From assembly GCA_019918135.1 (NCBI GenBank), contig WBZZ01004559.1, positions 22,501 to 86,500 on the forward strand: a DNA stretch of 64,000 nt. Direction: 5' to 3'. Positions 50,011 through 61,032 of this stretch are shown here, piece by piece. The stretch comes from Paulinella micropora (lineage: Eukaryota > Cercozoa > Imbricatea > Euglyphida > Paulinellidae). The position numbers were made by a program, and so were the translations under genes. Below the pieces are notes generated by a model, which saw only the letters and a list, made by a program, of their open reading frames with translations, made no database searches and was not told where the DNA came from. Position 1 is the stretch's first letter. Every line of letters starts with the position of its first letter.

Positions 50011-50217
50011 GGCGTCGGAGGGGGGCCCCAAGAAAGTGTGGAAAAGAATTTTTATTAAAGTTCGACGGTTTTACACTTAGCACTGAGCAGGGCTCCCGCT
50101 CCATTGGCAGCTCGTGGCGCTGGAGGGACAGAGTTGTTAAGTTTTTCCAGCCGCACACCAGTCGTGAGCAAAAAGGCAGCCGGACAGCACGACGTCCTCG
50201 ACCACAGCCCGTCCGGA
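50011..50217. repeat. B unit and unassigned GC piece
   Basis: Minus-strand B unit (50030-50090), then about 120 bp of non-repeated GC-rich sequence with no clear frame. Confidence 0.5.
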
Positions 50218-50790
50218 GGTTGGGTGCGTGATACGGTTGAAAAAGGCAGTACATCTTAGCTTTCCCGGGGAAACAGCCGTAAGCGCCGATTTGGCGCTAA
50301 AATCTACTTGCGCAAAAAGAAAATCCCACACAGACACTCGGCTGGGCTGCCGTGAGGAAGACATCTTCCCCCTCCCTCTCACTCTCGTCGCCCCTCTCAC
50401 CTTCGTCGCCCCGCTCCCTTTTGCCTCTAGGGAAGGTGAGAGGGCCGAAAAACATTTTCGTGTGAGTAAAAGGCGTACCGTTTTTCCCCACGGAAAAACG
50501 TACAACTTCTCTGCTAGCCTCCGGAACGGCCCCTGCTAAATTTGGCGCCAAATTGTGCTGTCCAGAGGACGGGGTGCGTGATATGGTTGAAAAAGGCAGT
50601 ATGTCATAGCCTTCCCGGGGAAATAGCCGTAAGCGCAAATTTGGCGCCAAAATCTACTTGCACAAAAAGAAAATCACATACAGACGCTCGGCTGGGCCGC
50701 CGTGAGGAAGACGTCCTCCCCCGCCCCTCTCACTCTCGTCGCCCTTCTCACTTTCGTCGCCCCTCTCACCTTTGTCCTCTGCTTATTCCT
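50218..50790 (-). repeat. E modules in reverse orientation, two units
   Basis: Reverse-complement E modules with short minisatellites at 50375-50415 and 50720-50775 (TCACTCTCGTCGCCCCTC). Each unit includes GGGTGCGTGATACGGTTGAA / ATATGGTTGAAAAAGGCAGT, which is half of an F-type hairpin, showing that E and F share ancestry. Confidence 0.75.
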
Positions 50791-51369
50791 TCCCCCCCCC
50801 CTCCCCTCGTCCCTCCTCAGAGCGCGTGCAAACGCGTTCCAAAAAAAATTGTTGCTTTCCACTTTTCATATTCCCGCAGATATTTCCGCATATCCTTGCA
50901 GAGGGAAGAGGCAGGGAAGGAGGAGCAGGGGCGCGCCAAGAAAATGTAATTTACGCTGAATTAAAGCTCGACGGTCTTACGCTCGGGCACTGAAAACTAG
51001 GAGCAGAGCACCGTGCTCCAGCACAACCTGCGGCGAATGGATGGCCGGTGGTCAAAGTGCCAGAAGGACAAGAGCCCCTTCGCTTGCCCCGACGGCTTCC
51101 TGTCCGTGCCACAGCGCAGCCAACGTGCGCAAGGTCAGAAAGATATGAAAGGAGGGAGGGGGTTAGTGGAGGCGTTGCATGTATTTATTTTGTTTGCAGC
51201 TTCTGCGCCATTCACCCTTCCCCCTTCCCCTCCCCTGCTTCTGGAGCCCCCCAGGCTGCCGCTGCATCTAGCCCACTCGAAGATCTTACACTTGAGCACT
51301 GAAAACTAGGAGTGGATCACCGTGCGTCACCGCGCGTCTCCAAAAACAGACGTTCCATTTCTAGCGTCC
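50791..51369. repeat. C module (duplicated) and G-type piece
   Basis: CGTGCAAACGCGTTCC, then a C module at 50960-51180 that is nearly identical to 52230-52440, followed by TTAGTGGAGGCGTTGCATGT. It ends just before the small gene. Confidence 0.65.
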
Positions 51370-51669
51370 ATGGACTTCGGTGCCGGGGATCAGCTGTTTG
51401 AAGCTAGTTACACAGACGCGGACGTCGTGGCCTGTTACAAGAGGGAACTATACGCTGTGATGACCGACGCAATACAAAGAACGGCTATTGAGATCACGCA
51501 ACAGCAGGCCATCGTTGAACGCTTAGCACAAGAGTTAGCAGCTAATGAAGCTTGGCGCCCGGGCTACAGAAGATACAAACACGCGATTCATGCTGACATC
51601 TGTAGCAGACTTCGTTCCGAACCGGCAAAAGAGCTTATTGAAACCATTCCGGATTGGATTGAAATCTAG
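51370..51669 (+). CDS. Intact 99-aa member of a small gene family
   Basis: From ATG 51370: MDFGAGDQLFEASYTDADVV, a helical centre (RTAIEITQQQAIVERLAQEL), then YRRYKHAIHADICSRLRSEP and the end IETIPDWIEI. This is the intact form; two broken copies are at 27435-27800 and 29315-29720. No known domain. All three sit in the same surroundings (GACCGGCAGGCAGCTGGGAG downstream), so the gene moves together with its flanks. Confidence 0.6.
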   Translation: MDFGAGDQLFEASYTDADVVACYKRELYAVMTDAIQRTAIEITQQQAIVERLAQELAANEAWRPGYRRYKHAIHADICSRLRSEPAKELIETIPDWIEI

Positions 51670-52999
51670 GAAGGCAAACCCCACCCCCTGAGACCGGCAA
51701 GCAGTTGGAAGAGAGAAAGGGCAGCACGCGGCACATCTTCGTCCCTGCTCAGAGCGGAGGGGCAGAATTAAGTAAACTTTTTTTGGAGCACCCATGGGGG
51801 GGGAGGGGTGGAGTAGAGGGGCGAGAGGGGGGGGGGGGGAGCACAACCTGCCCCCTACTTCTCCCCTTCTTCCTCCCTCCTTCCCCCTTTCTATATCCCC
51901 CCTCCCCGTCTGTTCCCTTTGTTGTCAAGCAAAATTCTTTTTCTTCCTATTTTCATATTTTTCTGACCTTGCGCACGGTAGCCGAGCCATGGCACGGATA
52001 GGACGCAGTCAGGGTAAGTGAGCCCCTTGTCATGGCACATTGACTATTGGGGGGCAGTACCATCCACCGCAGGGTCGTGCCGGAACACGGTGCTCCGCTC
52101 CTAGTTTTTAGTGACCCCCAGGTGTAAGGCCATCGAGCTTTGATGCAACGTATTCTTTTTGCACTCTCTTGGCGCGCGAGCAGAGCACAGACGGTGCCTG
52201 CTATTCTTTGTTGTACATTTCTTAGCGCGCCGACGGTCTTACGCTCGGGCACTGAAAACTAGGAGCAGAGCACCGTGCTCCAGCACAACCTGCGGCGAAT
52301 GGATGGGCGGTGGTCAAAGTGCCAGGAGGACAAGAGCCCCTTCACTTACCCCGACGGCTTCCTGTCCGTGCCACAGCGCAGCCACCGTGCGCAAGGTCAG
52401 AAAGATATGAAAGGAGGGAGGGGGTTAGTGGAGGCGTTGAATGTCAACTTTGCGTATGTGTACGCTTGGCGTGATACAGCAGGAAAAAGCAGTATTGCCA
52501 GAAAATCCTGGAGACGCTGCCTTTTTCGGCCATATCACATGCACAGACCGCCAAGCCGCCTTCGCTAAAAGCGCCATGAAGAAGTTCCAAAAAGTCTCGG
52601 CAAGGGAGAAGCGCTCTCCCCCCCTCCTTTTTTTCATATTTTTTTGACCTTGCGCACGGTGGCCAAGCCATGGCACGGACAGGACGCCATCGGGGGTAGT
52701 GAGGCTTTTGTCCTAGCACATAAACCACCGCTCATTCATTCTCCACAGGGTCATTCTCCACAGGGTCGTGCTGGAGCGCGGTGCCCCGCTCCTAGTTTTC
52801 AGTGCCCAGGTGTAAGACCGTCGAGATTTAATTCAGCGCATTCTTTTTTGCACTCTCTTGGCGCCCCCCTCCTACCCCCTTCCCTCTCCCTCTCCTGGTT
52901 CTCAGTGTCAAGATTAAAATTTTGTCAGTGATTTTTCTTGTTAATTTTTCTTGTACATTCTTAGCGCGCCCCTACCCTCCCCCCTTCCCTCTCTCGCTC
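51670..52999. repeat. G-runs, C, F, A and B modules
   Basis: G/C homopolymers (51790-51910), C modules (51960-52110 inverted, 52230-52440 direct), F hairpin (52469-52540), inverted C (52640-52800), C/B end (52795-52865), A unit (52905-52975). No gene. Confidence 0.65.
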
Positions 53000-54545
53000 C
53001 CGATTCCGATTCAGACGGGAAAGGGGGGGGGGCCAAAGACAGATCGTGCTTGGAAAAAGGGAAAAAAAAATTGTTGCTCGACAACCAAAAAATAGACGGG
53101 CAAGGGGAGGGGGCGGAGAAGGGCAAGGGGGCAGAATTGCAACAAAACTAAGAAGATTCCATTGAGCCCATGGCAGGGGGCATCCCCCCCCCTGTATCCT
53201 TAAATCCTTTCTGCCACCCTCCCCTCTTCCCTCCCCTGAGCCCAGGGGACTCAAAAGGGCAGGGGGAGGGAAAGGGCGCAGAAGCTGCAAAAGAAATAAA
53301 TACATGCAACGCCTCCACTAATCCCCCTCCCATGCCGGACGCTTTCTCCCTTTCCTCTTACCGACGGGGGAGGATGGAAAGACAGATTGATACTCCCCGG
53401 CCCCTTCCCGTCTTAGTTTTCAGTGCCAAAAATTAAAACTTTGTCAAGGATTTCTTTTTTATTAATTTTTTTTACATTCTTAGCGCCCCCCCCCTCCCTC
53501 TTTTCATATTTTTCTGACCTTGCGCACGGTGGCCGAGCTATGGCACGGACAGGACGCCGTCGAGCTCTAATTCAGCGTATTCTTTTTCGTACTCTCCTGG
53601 CGCGCGAGCAGTGCACAGACGGTGCCGGCCAGGGTTCTAACATAGGCTACCGCAGAAACATGAAGTGGGCCGGATGCTGCTGCAGTCTGAGGGTGCCGTT
53701 GCAAGTGTCAAGTGTAATGCGTTGTCGAGCTTTAGTAAAAGTTCTCCATCTCCTAATTTCAGTGTCAAATGTAAGACCCTGTCGAGTTTTAATTAAAAAA
53801 GACTTTTCTTGCACTTTCTTGGCGCCCCACTCCCGTGCTTCTTCCCTCTCCCGCTCCCTGTTCTCGGTGCCAATATTAAAACTTTTTTAGGGATTTCTTT
53901 TTTTGCGTGATTCTTTTTTGTACATTCTTAGCGCGCCCCTACCCTCCGAACGACACCATTTGGCGCTAAATGAACCGGCCGTTCCGGAGACTAGCAGAGA
54001 AACCGGACGTTTTCCCGCAGAGAGAAACGGTACGCCTTCTGTTTTACTCGCACGAAATGTTTTCGGCCTTCTTGCCTCCCCCTCCCCCCTTCCCTGACGG
54101 TGGGGGAGTGACAGAACGGGACAACGAAAGTGAGAGGGGCGACGTAAGTGAGAGGGGCGACGTAAATGAGAGGGGCGACGCAAGTGAGAGGGGAGGGGGG
54201 GGGACGTCTTCCACACGGTGGCGTTGGGGCGTCTGTGTGGGATTTTCTTTCGCGCAAGTAGAATTTGGCGCTAAATTGGAGCCTACGGTTGTTTTTCCGG
54301 GAAGGCTAAGACGCACTGCCTTTCTCGACCATATCACACGCCCTACCCTCCGGACGGCACCATTTGGCGCTAAATTTAGCAGGGGCCGTTCCGGAGACTA
54401 GCAGAGCAAACCGGACGTTTTCCCGTGGAGAGAAACGGTACGCCTTTTGTTTTACTCGCACGAAATGTTTTCGGCCCTCTTGCCTCCCCTTCCCCCCTAC
54501 CCTGACGGTGGGGGAAGTGACAGAACGGGACGACGTAAGTGAGAG
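53000..54545 (+). repeat. Right copy of the ~1.5-kb segmental duplication
   Basis: Parallels 40050-41650, including H, B and A units and two E' units (period about 400 bp here) with fewer minisatellite repeats (about four at 54125-54195 and two near 54530). Length differences are mainly in minisatellites and homopolymers. Confidence 0.8.
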
Positions 54546-57214
54546 GGGCGACGTAGCTCGGGGGGCTCAAAGAGCAAAGGGCAGAACTGAACACAAAACT
54601 AAGAAGATTCCACTTAGTTCATGCCGGGGCGCCCCCCCCCGCGCATCCAAAGATTCTTTCTACCACCCTCCTCCCTGCCTCTTTTGCTCTCTCTCGTCCC
54701 ATGTTCTTAGACAGGGTGACACTCTCTCCAGGGTGCCCCCTCGCCCTCTCTTTTAAATTTTTCTTGTGCCTCCCCTCCCCCCTGAGCACAGGGATCTCAA
54801 AAAGCAGGGGGGAGGGGGGAGGGAAAGGCGCAGAAGTTACAAAGCATTTTCTGCGCTCCCCTGCGCCTTCCCTCTCCCTCTCCTAGTTCTCAGTGCCGAG
54901 ATTAAAATTTTGTCAGTGATTTTTTTTTATTAAATTTTTCTTGTACATTCTTAGCGCACCCCTACCCTCTCCCGCTCCCGATCCTCAGACGGGGGACTAA
55001 GACAATCCATGCTTCCTCCTCCCCGGCCTCTTCCCTCTCACTCTCTTAGTTCTCGATGCCAAGTGTAAGGCTTTGTCGAGCTTTAATAACAAAAAATTCA
55101 TACATTCTTGGCGTGCCCCCTTCCCTCCCCCATCCCCCTGCCCCTTCTTTCTTTTTCTCTTAGTTCTCAGTGGCAATGACAGCTCGTGTTTCCTTCAAGT
55201 TCTCTGTCTTAGTTTCCAGTGCCAAGATTAAAACTTTGTCAAGGATTTTTTATTATTTTTTTACATTCCTGCAAAAGGGCAGTTCTACCGGAAAGACCTG
55301 GAAGCACTGCCTTTTTCCGGTCGTATCATACAGTCGTGCAAAACTTAGCGCCAAATGAACGGTCCGCTCCGGTCTCTTTCCGCGGGTTTTAGTGGTGGCT
55401 TTCCCGCGAAAAAAAACGCGCACCAAAATTTTTTTTGGTTGCGCAAAGGACAAGTCTTGCGCACTCTCTCCCCTTTGGAGAGAAGAGGGAGCGGGGAGAT
55501 AAGTAGGAGGAAGGAGAGAAGGGGGAGGGGGTGGAAAAGCGGGCGGGGAAAAACCCGGGGAAGAGAACGGGGGCGCCCCCTCCCTCTCCCTCTTCCCTCC
55601 GTTTCCCCTCCCCTTTTTTCCGAGCAGGAAGATTTTCCTCTTTTTCTTTCTTTTTTTTGCACAAGATTTGTCGCAAATTCACGTATCTGTGCGCCTGGAA
55701 TGATATGCGAAAAGCCTAATGCTTTTTTGTATCACATGCACAGACCACAAGCCGCCTTCGCTAAAAGCGCCATCAAGAAAGTACCAAAAAGAAATGTACT
55801 TTAAAAAGTATCGACAGGGGAGAAGGGGGGGGGACGCCCGTCATTGAGGGGGGGGGGGCTTACTTGAGGCGTTTCATTTTTTGGTAGGCCGCGCCCCCCC
55901 CCTCGTGGCCTTTGCCTGTTCTTTGATCCCCCCGCGGCCTCAGGGGGTCTCAGTGCCAAGATTAAAACCTTGTCAGGGATTTTATTAAATTTTTCTTGTA
56001 CATTTTAGCGCGCCCCTGCCTCCCCCCCCTTCCCTCTCCCGACGGGGGGGCTCAAAGAGCAAACTGAAACACAACTAAGAAGATGCCAGAGTTCATGCCG
56101 GGACGCCTCCTGCCTCTTCCCTCTCGCACTCCTAGTTCCGGTGCCAAGTGTAAGGCCGTCGAGTTCTAATTTTTGTTTTGTAATTTCTTGGCGCGACCCC
56201 TCCCTCTCCCGCTCCCCGTTCTCAGACGGCGGGGAGGATGCAAAGACAGATCGTGCTTCCCCCTCCCCTCTTCCTCTCTTAGTTCTCAGTGCCAAGATTA
56301 AAATTTTGTCAGTGATTTTTCTATTGATTTTTTCTTGTACATTCTCAGCGCGCCCCTACCCTCCCCCTTTCCTCTATCGCTCCCAATCCTCAGACGGGGG
56401 ACTGAGATAATCCATGTTTCTTTCTCCCTCTTCTTAGTTCTCGATGCCAAGTATAAGGCTTTGTCGAGCTTTAATAACAAAAAATTCATACATTCTTGGC
56501 GCGCCCCCTTCCCTTTCCCGCTCCCTGCTCTCAGACGGAGAGGGGGAGGGGGAGAAAAAGGGGAGCGGAGGAAAAAAGGTGGAAGGGAAGAGAACGGGGG
56601 CGCCCCTTTGTCCCCCCCCACCCTCTTCCCTCTCCCCACCCTCGTCCATCTTTCATCCCTCTCCCCTCTTCCCTCCGTTTCCCCTCCCCTTTTTCAAACA
56701 GGATTTTTCTCTTTCTATCCTCTTTTTTTTTGCACAAAATTTGTCGCCAAATCTGCGAGTGTGTGCGCCGGGCATGATATGGCCGAAAAAGGCACCATTG
56801 CCAGAAAAGCCTTAAAACGCTGCCTTTTTCGGCCATATCACATGCACAAGACCGCCAAGCCGCCTTCGCTAAAAGCGCCATCAAGAGGTACCAAAAAATC
56901 CGCCAGAACTCGTTCAGCCGGAGTCTCGACAAGGGAGAAGGGGGAGGGGGGGGGCGCCCGGCATTGGGGGCTTAGTTGAGGCGTTTCATTTTTTGGTAGT
57001 TTCTGCGCTCTCTCCCTCCCCCCTTGCCCTTTCCCTGTTCTTTGAGCCCCCCGGGCTCAGGGGGCTCAAAAGGGAGAGAAAAAAAGTGAGGGGGGGGCGC
57101 CCCCCCCCTCCATCTGTAGGCTCCCAGAATTTTTTTACTTATTTTTGCTCCCCCCGCACAGGCCTCCAGGCCCGCGCCAGCGTGCTTAAGCCAAGGTTTT
57201 ATTGAAGAAAACGT
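54546..57214. repeat. Repeat mosaic up to the right-hand gene cluster
   Basis: G-type pieces, A units (54895-54960, 55215-55270, 55955-56015, 56285-56350), B units (55050-55120, 56140-56195, 56445-56500), full F-like hairpin (55265-55335), D copy (55345-55520), degraded F (55700-55735), F hairpin (56776-56839), G module (56960-57130). No gene. Confidence 0.7.
56776..56839. repeat. Representative F hairpin
   Basis: Arms GATATGGCCGAAAAAGGCA (56776-56794) and its exact reverse complement (56821-56839), 19 bp each, around a 26-nt loop containing ATTGCCAGAAAAGCC. At least seven other copies keep the arms, several with compensating or near-compensating changes (GGCTGAAAAAGG or GGCCAAAAAAGG). Confidence 0.85.
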
Positions 57215-57369
57215 TTATTTGTTTCTTACTTTTGAAGCGATTGAAGCAGGTCGGAAACTCTTGGACTTGGAACAGAACCTTCTAATCAGCTTCCAGGCTT
57301 TTAGTCGGGGGCCACTCTTACTAATAGGGGACGCTTGCTGTTCCTGTCCTTTCGCGGAGGCGTCAGCTG

Positions 57370-60300
57370 TTACGTTGTAGGTGGGGGTGGGAGAGATAGA
57401 AAGACTACTCCAACTCGACTCCGGGAGTCCGGCGTACTGACTGCAATCCCTTTTCCCACCTGACAGTCTGTGCATTGAATTCGTAAGAAACAGTCCCACT
57501 CTTTCCTGCTCCGGTAAGAGGAAGACTGATTATAGCGCAACAAGGTTTGAAAGCTATTTTGGTCGCTCCCAAGAGTGTTGCTTTTGCTGATTTCTCGTAG
57601 ATGGGTTTCTAGATCCCACACCGAGGGGGAATCGGGGGCGCCCATGGCGCTGTGCAATGTCTGGGCAGCGCTCTTGGGGTCAATAGATATTTCTTTTAGG
57701 TTTGGCGTGTCTGGGGTTTGGGGGGAAGGCTGCAGGTAGCTGTGCAGCAGTGTTTGCGTTTTTGCGCAGGCGAGTACGACAGCGGATGCCCCGGTGGCAG
57801 ATACTAACCCCATGTAGCTGACAGCCATGAAATAACCGGAGAGAGCAGCAGTAGTCTGGAAATATGAGGCGGCGGTGGTGCCGGCCTGGTTTATAAATGT
57901 CTTTAGCGTGGCTTCGTCCTGGATGATGGCAAAGCTGGGTTGATTCAGGACAGCCGCCCATTTCAGGGCCAGCAAGATGTCTTTGGGCGTGGTGGAGGCT
58001 GTTTGCATAAGGCTGTAGCTTGTGACGACTAGATGGCGCACTTTGGCTTTGTCCAGCTGGAACCTGTACGCCCTGAATCCCTGCTTGTATCCACGCTTGC
58101 CCCCCCCTGCATAGGAAGAGTGCAATTTTTTGTGCTCTTTCAGGATGTCATTGAAAAGGCTTTGGCTCGCCTCGGCCACCGTCCTGCGCGCGCTAGAGTG
58201 GAGGTTGGGCGCGCCCAGGGCTAGCCGCCAGTACCAGTTGGACATGAGCTCATCCAGTCCATGGTCTTGCAGCCATTGTCCGTACCTTTCTGGCACGCGC
58301 CCGTCCTCGTACCAGCTTAGGACCTGAGAACGCACCGCTCTGAGGACCTTTTCCCAGCTATAGACTGTGCTGTCACCTAGCAGCTCCTGCAAGGTCTGTT
58401 GGCGCAGCACGCAGCGGAAAGCTACGTACAAGAGCCCGGCGAACGTGCCGCTGGGGTTGTTCTCTTGGCCCAGCACACTGCGTGCTGTGGCCCGAATGGC
58501 CTGCAAGACGTCACTGAGAGTCGTTTTCGTGAGGTGCGAATCTCCCCTTAGCACCGCCACGTCCTGCTCAAAATACAGCAGGGCGCCTAGCCGCGCTTCC
58601 ATTTCCGCCAGGCAGTGCAGAGCCACTTCTGAGCTGGTCAACGGCTTGGGCTCGGAGCTACCGGGCTTGACATTGATAACCCTGGCACGCCACCTTGGTT
58701 GGCTCCCTTCTCCGTATCCCAGCAGATCATTCCAGCTGGATGCGAAGAGATCCCTCTGGATGGAATTCTCGATACTGCTGGTTTTATATTTTCCCAGTTC
58801 AATACTAAAAGCTAAAGCGAAGCGATCTTGCCGCGTTCCCAAGGCTAGGGGTAGGTACGTGTAGTTCCAAAAGGGCGGCTCGGTGTCGCCGTGGTGGACG
58901 TTTTCGAGCAGATAGTTGAACATATCGGAGGGCACGTACTGGTTGTGCAGGGCCTGGGCAGAGAAACGGAAGGCTGCATCTAAGCGCTGGTGTTGCTGAA
59001 TGCGCTTGCACTCGGCAGAAGCCCCCGCCAGACGCTTGAGCGTGTTGTTGCGCGTAGACTCCTGGTACAAGGGCGCGCTGGGGTTGGTGTTGGAGGGCGG
59101 GAGGGCGTGCTGTATCACGTCCTTGTGTTGCAACACAAAGTCCTCGACAGAGAGCGAGCCCTCGGCCGAGAGCAAGAATCGAGCAGCATCGTTGGGGGTC
59201 CTCTTTCTGTCGTCGTAGCTGTCGGTCTTGTACAGGTGTTCTAGCCGTTCCGCAACCGGGAAACCCCACACGTCGTTGGCATACATAAAAAGTGGAGCAA
59301 GGCTTTCGTCCGCGTTCCAGAACTGGTTTAAAAACTCGGGCGTGATGGTTCGTGGGTGCAGGGCAATAATTTGAGTCGCAAGCATCAGGTACGGGTCGAC
59401 TTCTAAGAACTCACTGTAAGACCTGGCCAGGCCGTACAAATTCTCGACCTGTCTGACGGTATAGTCCCTGGCCAGCGCCTCGGGGTCAGACACGCTGAAG
59501 CGGGGGTACACATAGGCCGGGCTTTGGTAAAGCCCAGAGCTGGCCAAGCTGCTGGCGAAGCCTTCTTCTAGAACCCTGTTGCAGGGTAGGCTCGTATCAG
59601 CAATCATGCCGACAGGCTGGCGGGGTATCTCTGCGATTAGGCGACGCTGATCTATCACCAAACCCAGCAGCTCGTTCCCTTGAGGTTTGGGATAGGTGTT
59701 GCCGTAGAGCTGCCTCTGGCGGGAATCGTAGCTCTCCTTTTCACCTGTGTGTTCTTTAAAGTGATCGGCCAGGATTTCTCTATTTTCCTTGGTGTACAGC
59801 CGCACCGACAAGAGTTCCTCGAAAAAAAACTTAAAGATTGGCCCGGCTTCAATGATCTGCACCGTGTCAGCAAGCAGGTCTTGGTTTAAGAGCTGTTGTG
59901 CCAGCCGCCCGTACATCTCTTGCCAGCTCTGTATTTCGGGTTTCCACAAGCCACCCGAAGCCACGGAAAGACCGCGTAGCACTGCATTACGCGTGTCTCG
60001 AACGATATCCACACTAGAGCGGAGATATCTCTTGAACGGTTGCTGGTAAATCGTAGAAAATGCATCTTGCTGTACATAATAAAGCCTGGCGACGTACACA
60101 CCTGCGCCAAAATTCAGAACGCCCATAAAGACGTAGACGTACCATTTTAGCCCACACCGTCGCTGCTGCGGTTTTTCCGGCGTGACCAGCTCTAAGCGCG
60201 CTGGCGCCGGTGCCAGTGCCAAAGCTTTCTCTTCTTTGGGCTCTGTCTTTCTTGGCGGACCCAATGCTTGCGTAGTGGCCTCTGGCCCCGACCGTTGGGG

Positions 60301-60678
60301 TGGAGCTGGTACGGTGTAAAATTTTATACTGTTTGGAATATTAGTAAACAGCAAACGTAGTGCCCGCCTAGCCCATTCGCAAGCCTCAAGTTCATCTATG
60401 CTTGCTTGATCGACTCGTGTGCCTGGAACGGGTATAGGCGGCGAATCGGCCAGGTGTCGCCATTCGCGCAACCACTTTTGTTGGATGTCTTTGTTCTTCT
60501 CGGCAAGACAAAGTAATTGTACACTGAATCTGACACTGTAGGGTATGTATTTTTCTAACTCTTCCTCGGATTGGCTCCAAAATGGGACGCCTTTGTCAGT
60601 TCCTCCTTTTGTGTACATCAGGATTGGTGGTGACAGCATTTCTCGGGGTCTCTCTTTTTTGGTATACCCCGAGGTCAT
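57370..60678 (-). CDS. Large orphan protein with one TM helix
   Basis: 1,102 aa from ATG 60678. An N-terminal region of about 175 aa ends in a Pro/Lys/Glu-rich linker (LALAPAPARLELVTPEKPQQ). One TM helix (about 177-200, WYVYVFMGVLNFGAGVYVAR) follows, then about 800 residues of mostly helical sequence with many YxxL/aromatic-rich helices and no known enzyme motif. A second hydrophobic stretch is near 975-1005 (AALSGYFMAVSYMGLVSATG). The last 40 residues (ending FLSLPPPPTT) look out of frame, while the neighbouring frame stays coding-like and basic to 57215 (ending FRPASIASKVRNK), so a late frameshift is possible. A gene this long and intact argues for a functional locus, perhaps a virion membrane protein. 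Confidence 0.65.
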   Translation of the reverse strand: MTSGYTKKERPREMLSPPILMYTKGGTDKGVPFWSQSEEELEKYIPYSVRFSVQLLCLAEKNKDIQQKWLREWRHLADSPPIPVPGTRVDQASIDELEACEWARRALRLLFTNIPNSIKFYTVPAPPQRSGPEATTQALGPPRKTEPKEEKALALAPAPARLELVTPEKPQQRRCGLKWYVYVFMGVLNFGAGVYVARLYYVQQDAFSTIYQQPFKRYLRSSVDIVRDTRNAVLRGLSVASGGLWKPEIQSWQEMYGRLAQQLLNQDLLADTVQIIEAGPIFKFFFEELLSVRLYTKENREILADHFKEHTGEKESYDSRQRQLYGNTYPKPQGNELLGLVIDQRRLIAEIPRQPVGMIADTSLPCNRVLEEGFASSLASSGLYQSPAYVYPRFSVSDPEALARDYTVRQVENLYGLARSYSEFLEVDPYLMLATQIIALHPRTITPEFLNQFWNADESLAPLFMYANDVWGFPVAERLEHLYKTDSYDDRKRTPNDAARFLLSAEGSLSVEDFVLQHKDVIQHALPPSNTNPSAPLYQESTRNNTLKRLAGASAECKRIQQHQRLDAAFRFSAQALHNQYVPSDMFNYLLENVHHGDTEPPFWNYTYLPLALGTRQDRFALAFSIELGKYKTSSIENSIQRDLFASSWNDLLGYGEGSQPRWRARVINVKPGSSEPKPLTSSEVALHCLAEMEARLGALLYFEQDVAVLRGDSHLTKTTLSDVLQAIRATARSVLGQENNPSGTFAGLLYVAFRCVLRQQTLQELLGDSTVYSWEKVLRAVRSQVLSWYEDGRVPERYGQWLQDHGLDELMSNWYWRLALGAPNLHSSARRTVAEASQSLFNDILKEHKKLHSSYAGGGKRGYKQGFRAYRFQLDKAKVRHLVVTSYSLMQTASTTPKDILLALKWAAVLNQPSFAIIQDEATLKTFINQAGTTAASYFQTTAALSGYFMAVSYMGLVSATGASAVVLACAKTQTLLHSYLQPSPQTPDTPNLKEISIDPKSAAQTLHSAMGAPDSPSVWDLETHLREISKSNTLGSDQNSFQTLLRYNQSSSYRSRKEWDCFLRIQCTDCQVGKGIAVSTPDSRSRVGVVFLSLPPPPTT

Positions 60679-61032
60679 TAAAATCCCACGAGTAATAGAT
60701 AAAAAAACGGGGGGCCGGTCTGCTGCTGTTTACTTACAGTAAATAGGGGGAGACGTGAGGGGCAAGAGAGGGAGAGAGAGAAAGAGAAAGAGAGAGAGGG
60801 GGGGGGGAGGGGCAGAGATTGAAGAGCTGCACACCTCCCTCCCCTTGTCGCTCCTCCCGCTTTTTTTCTTTTCTCTTCTCTGTGCCTCCTTTCGCGTAGC
60901 ATACACCGAAAATGAAAAACAAAATGTGTGATCCTAATAGAAAAACTTTATTGAAAGCTTTGGACCTAAAGGTTACTGGAAAGGTTGAACTATCTTGACA
61001 AGGTACTGGTAAGTTTGCAACCTCCTGCCGTG
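60679..61032. other. Spacer with GA-rich tract and 3'-end palindrome
   Basis: T/C- and GA-rich stretch (60740-60840), then AAAACTTTATTGAAAGCTTT (about 60942-60961), a small foldback with AATAAA on the minus strand that likely ends the transcript of the next gene. No ORF of note. Confidence 0.5.
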
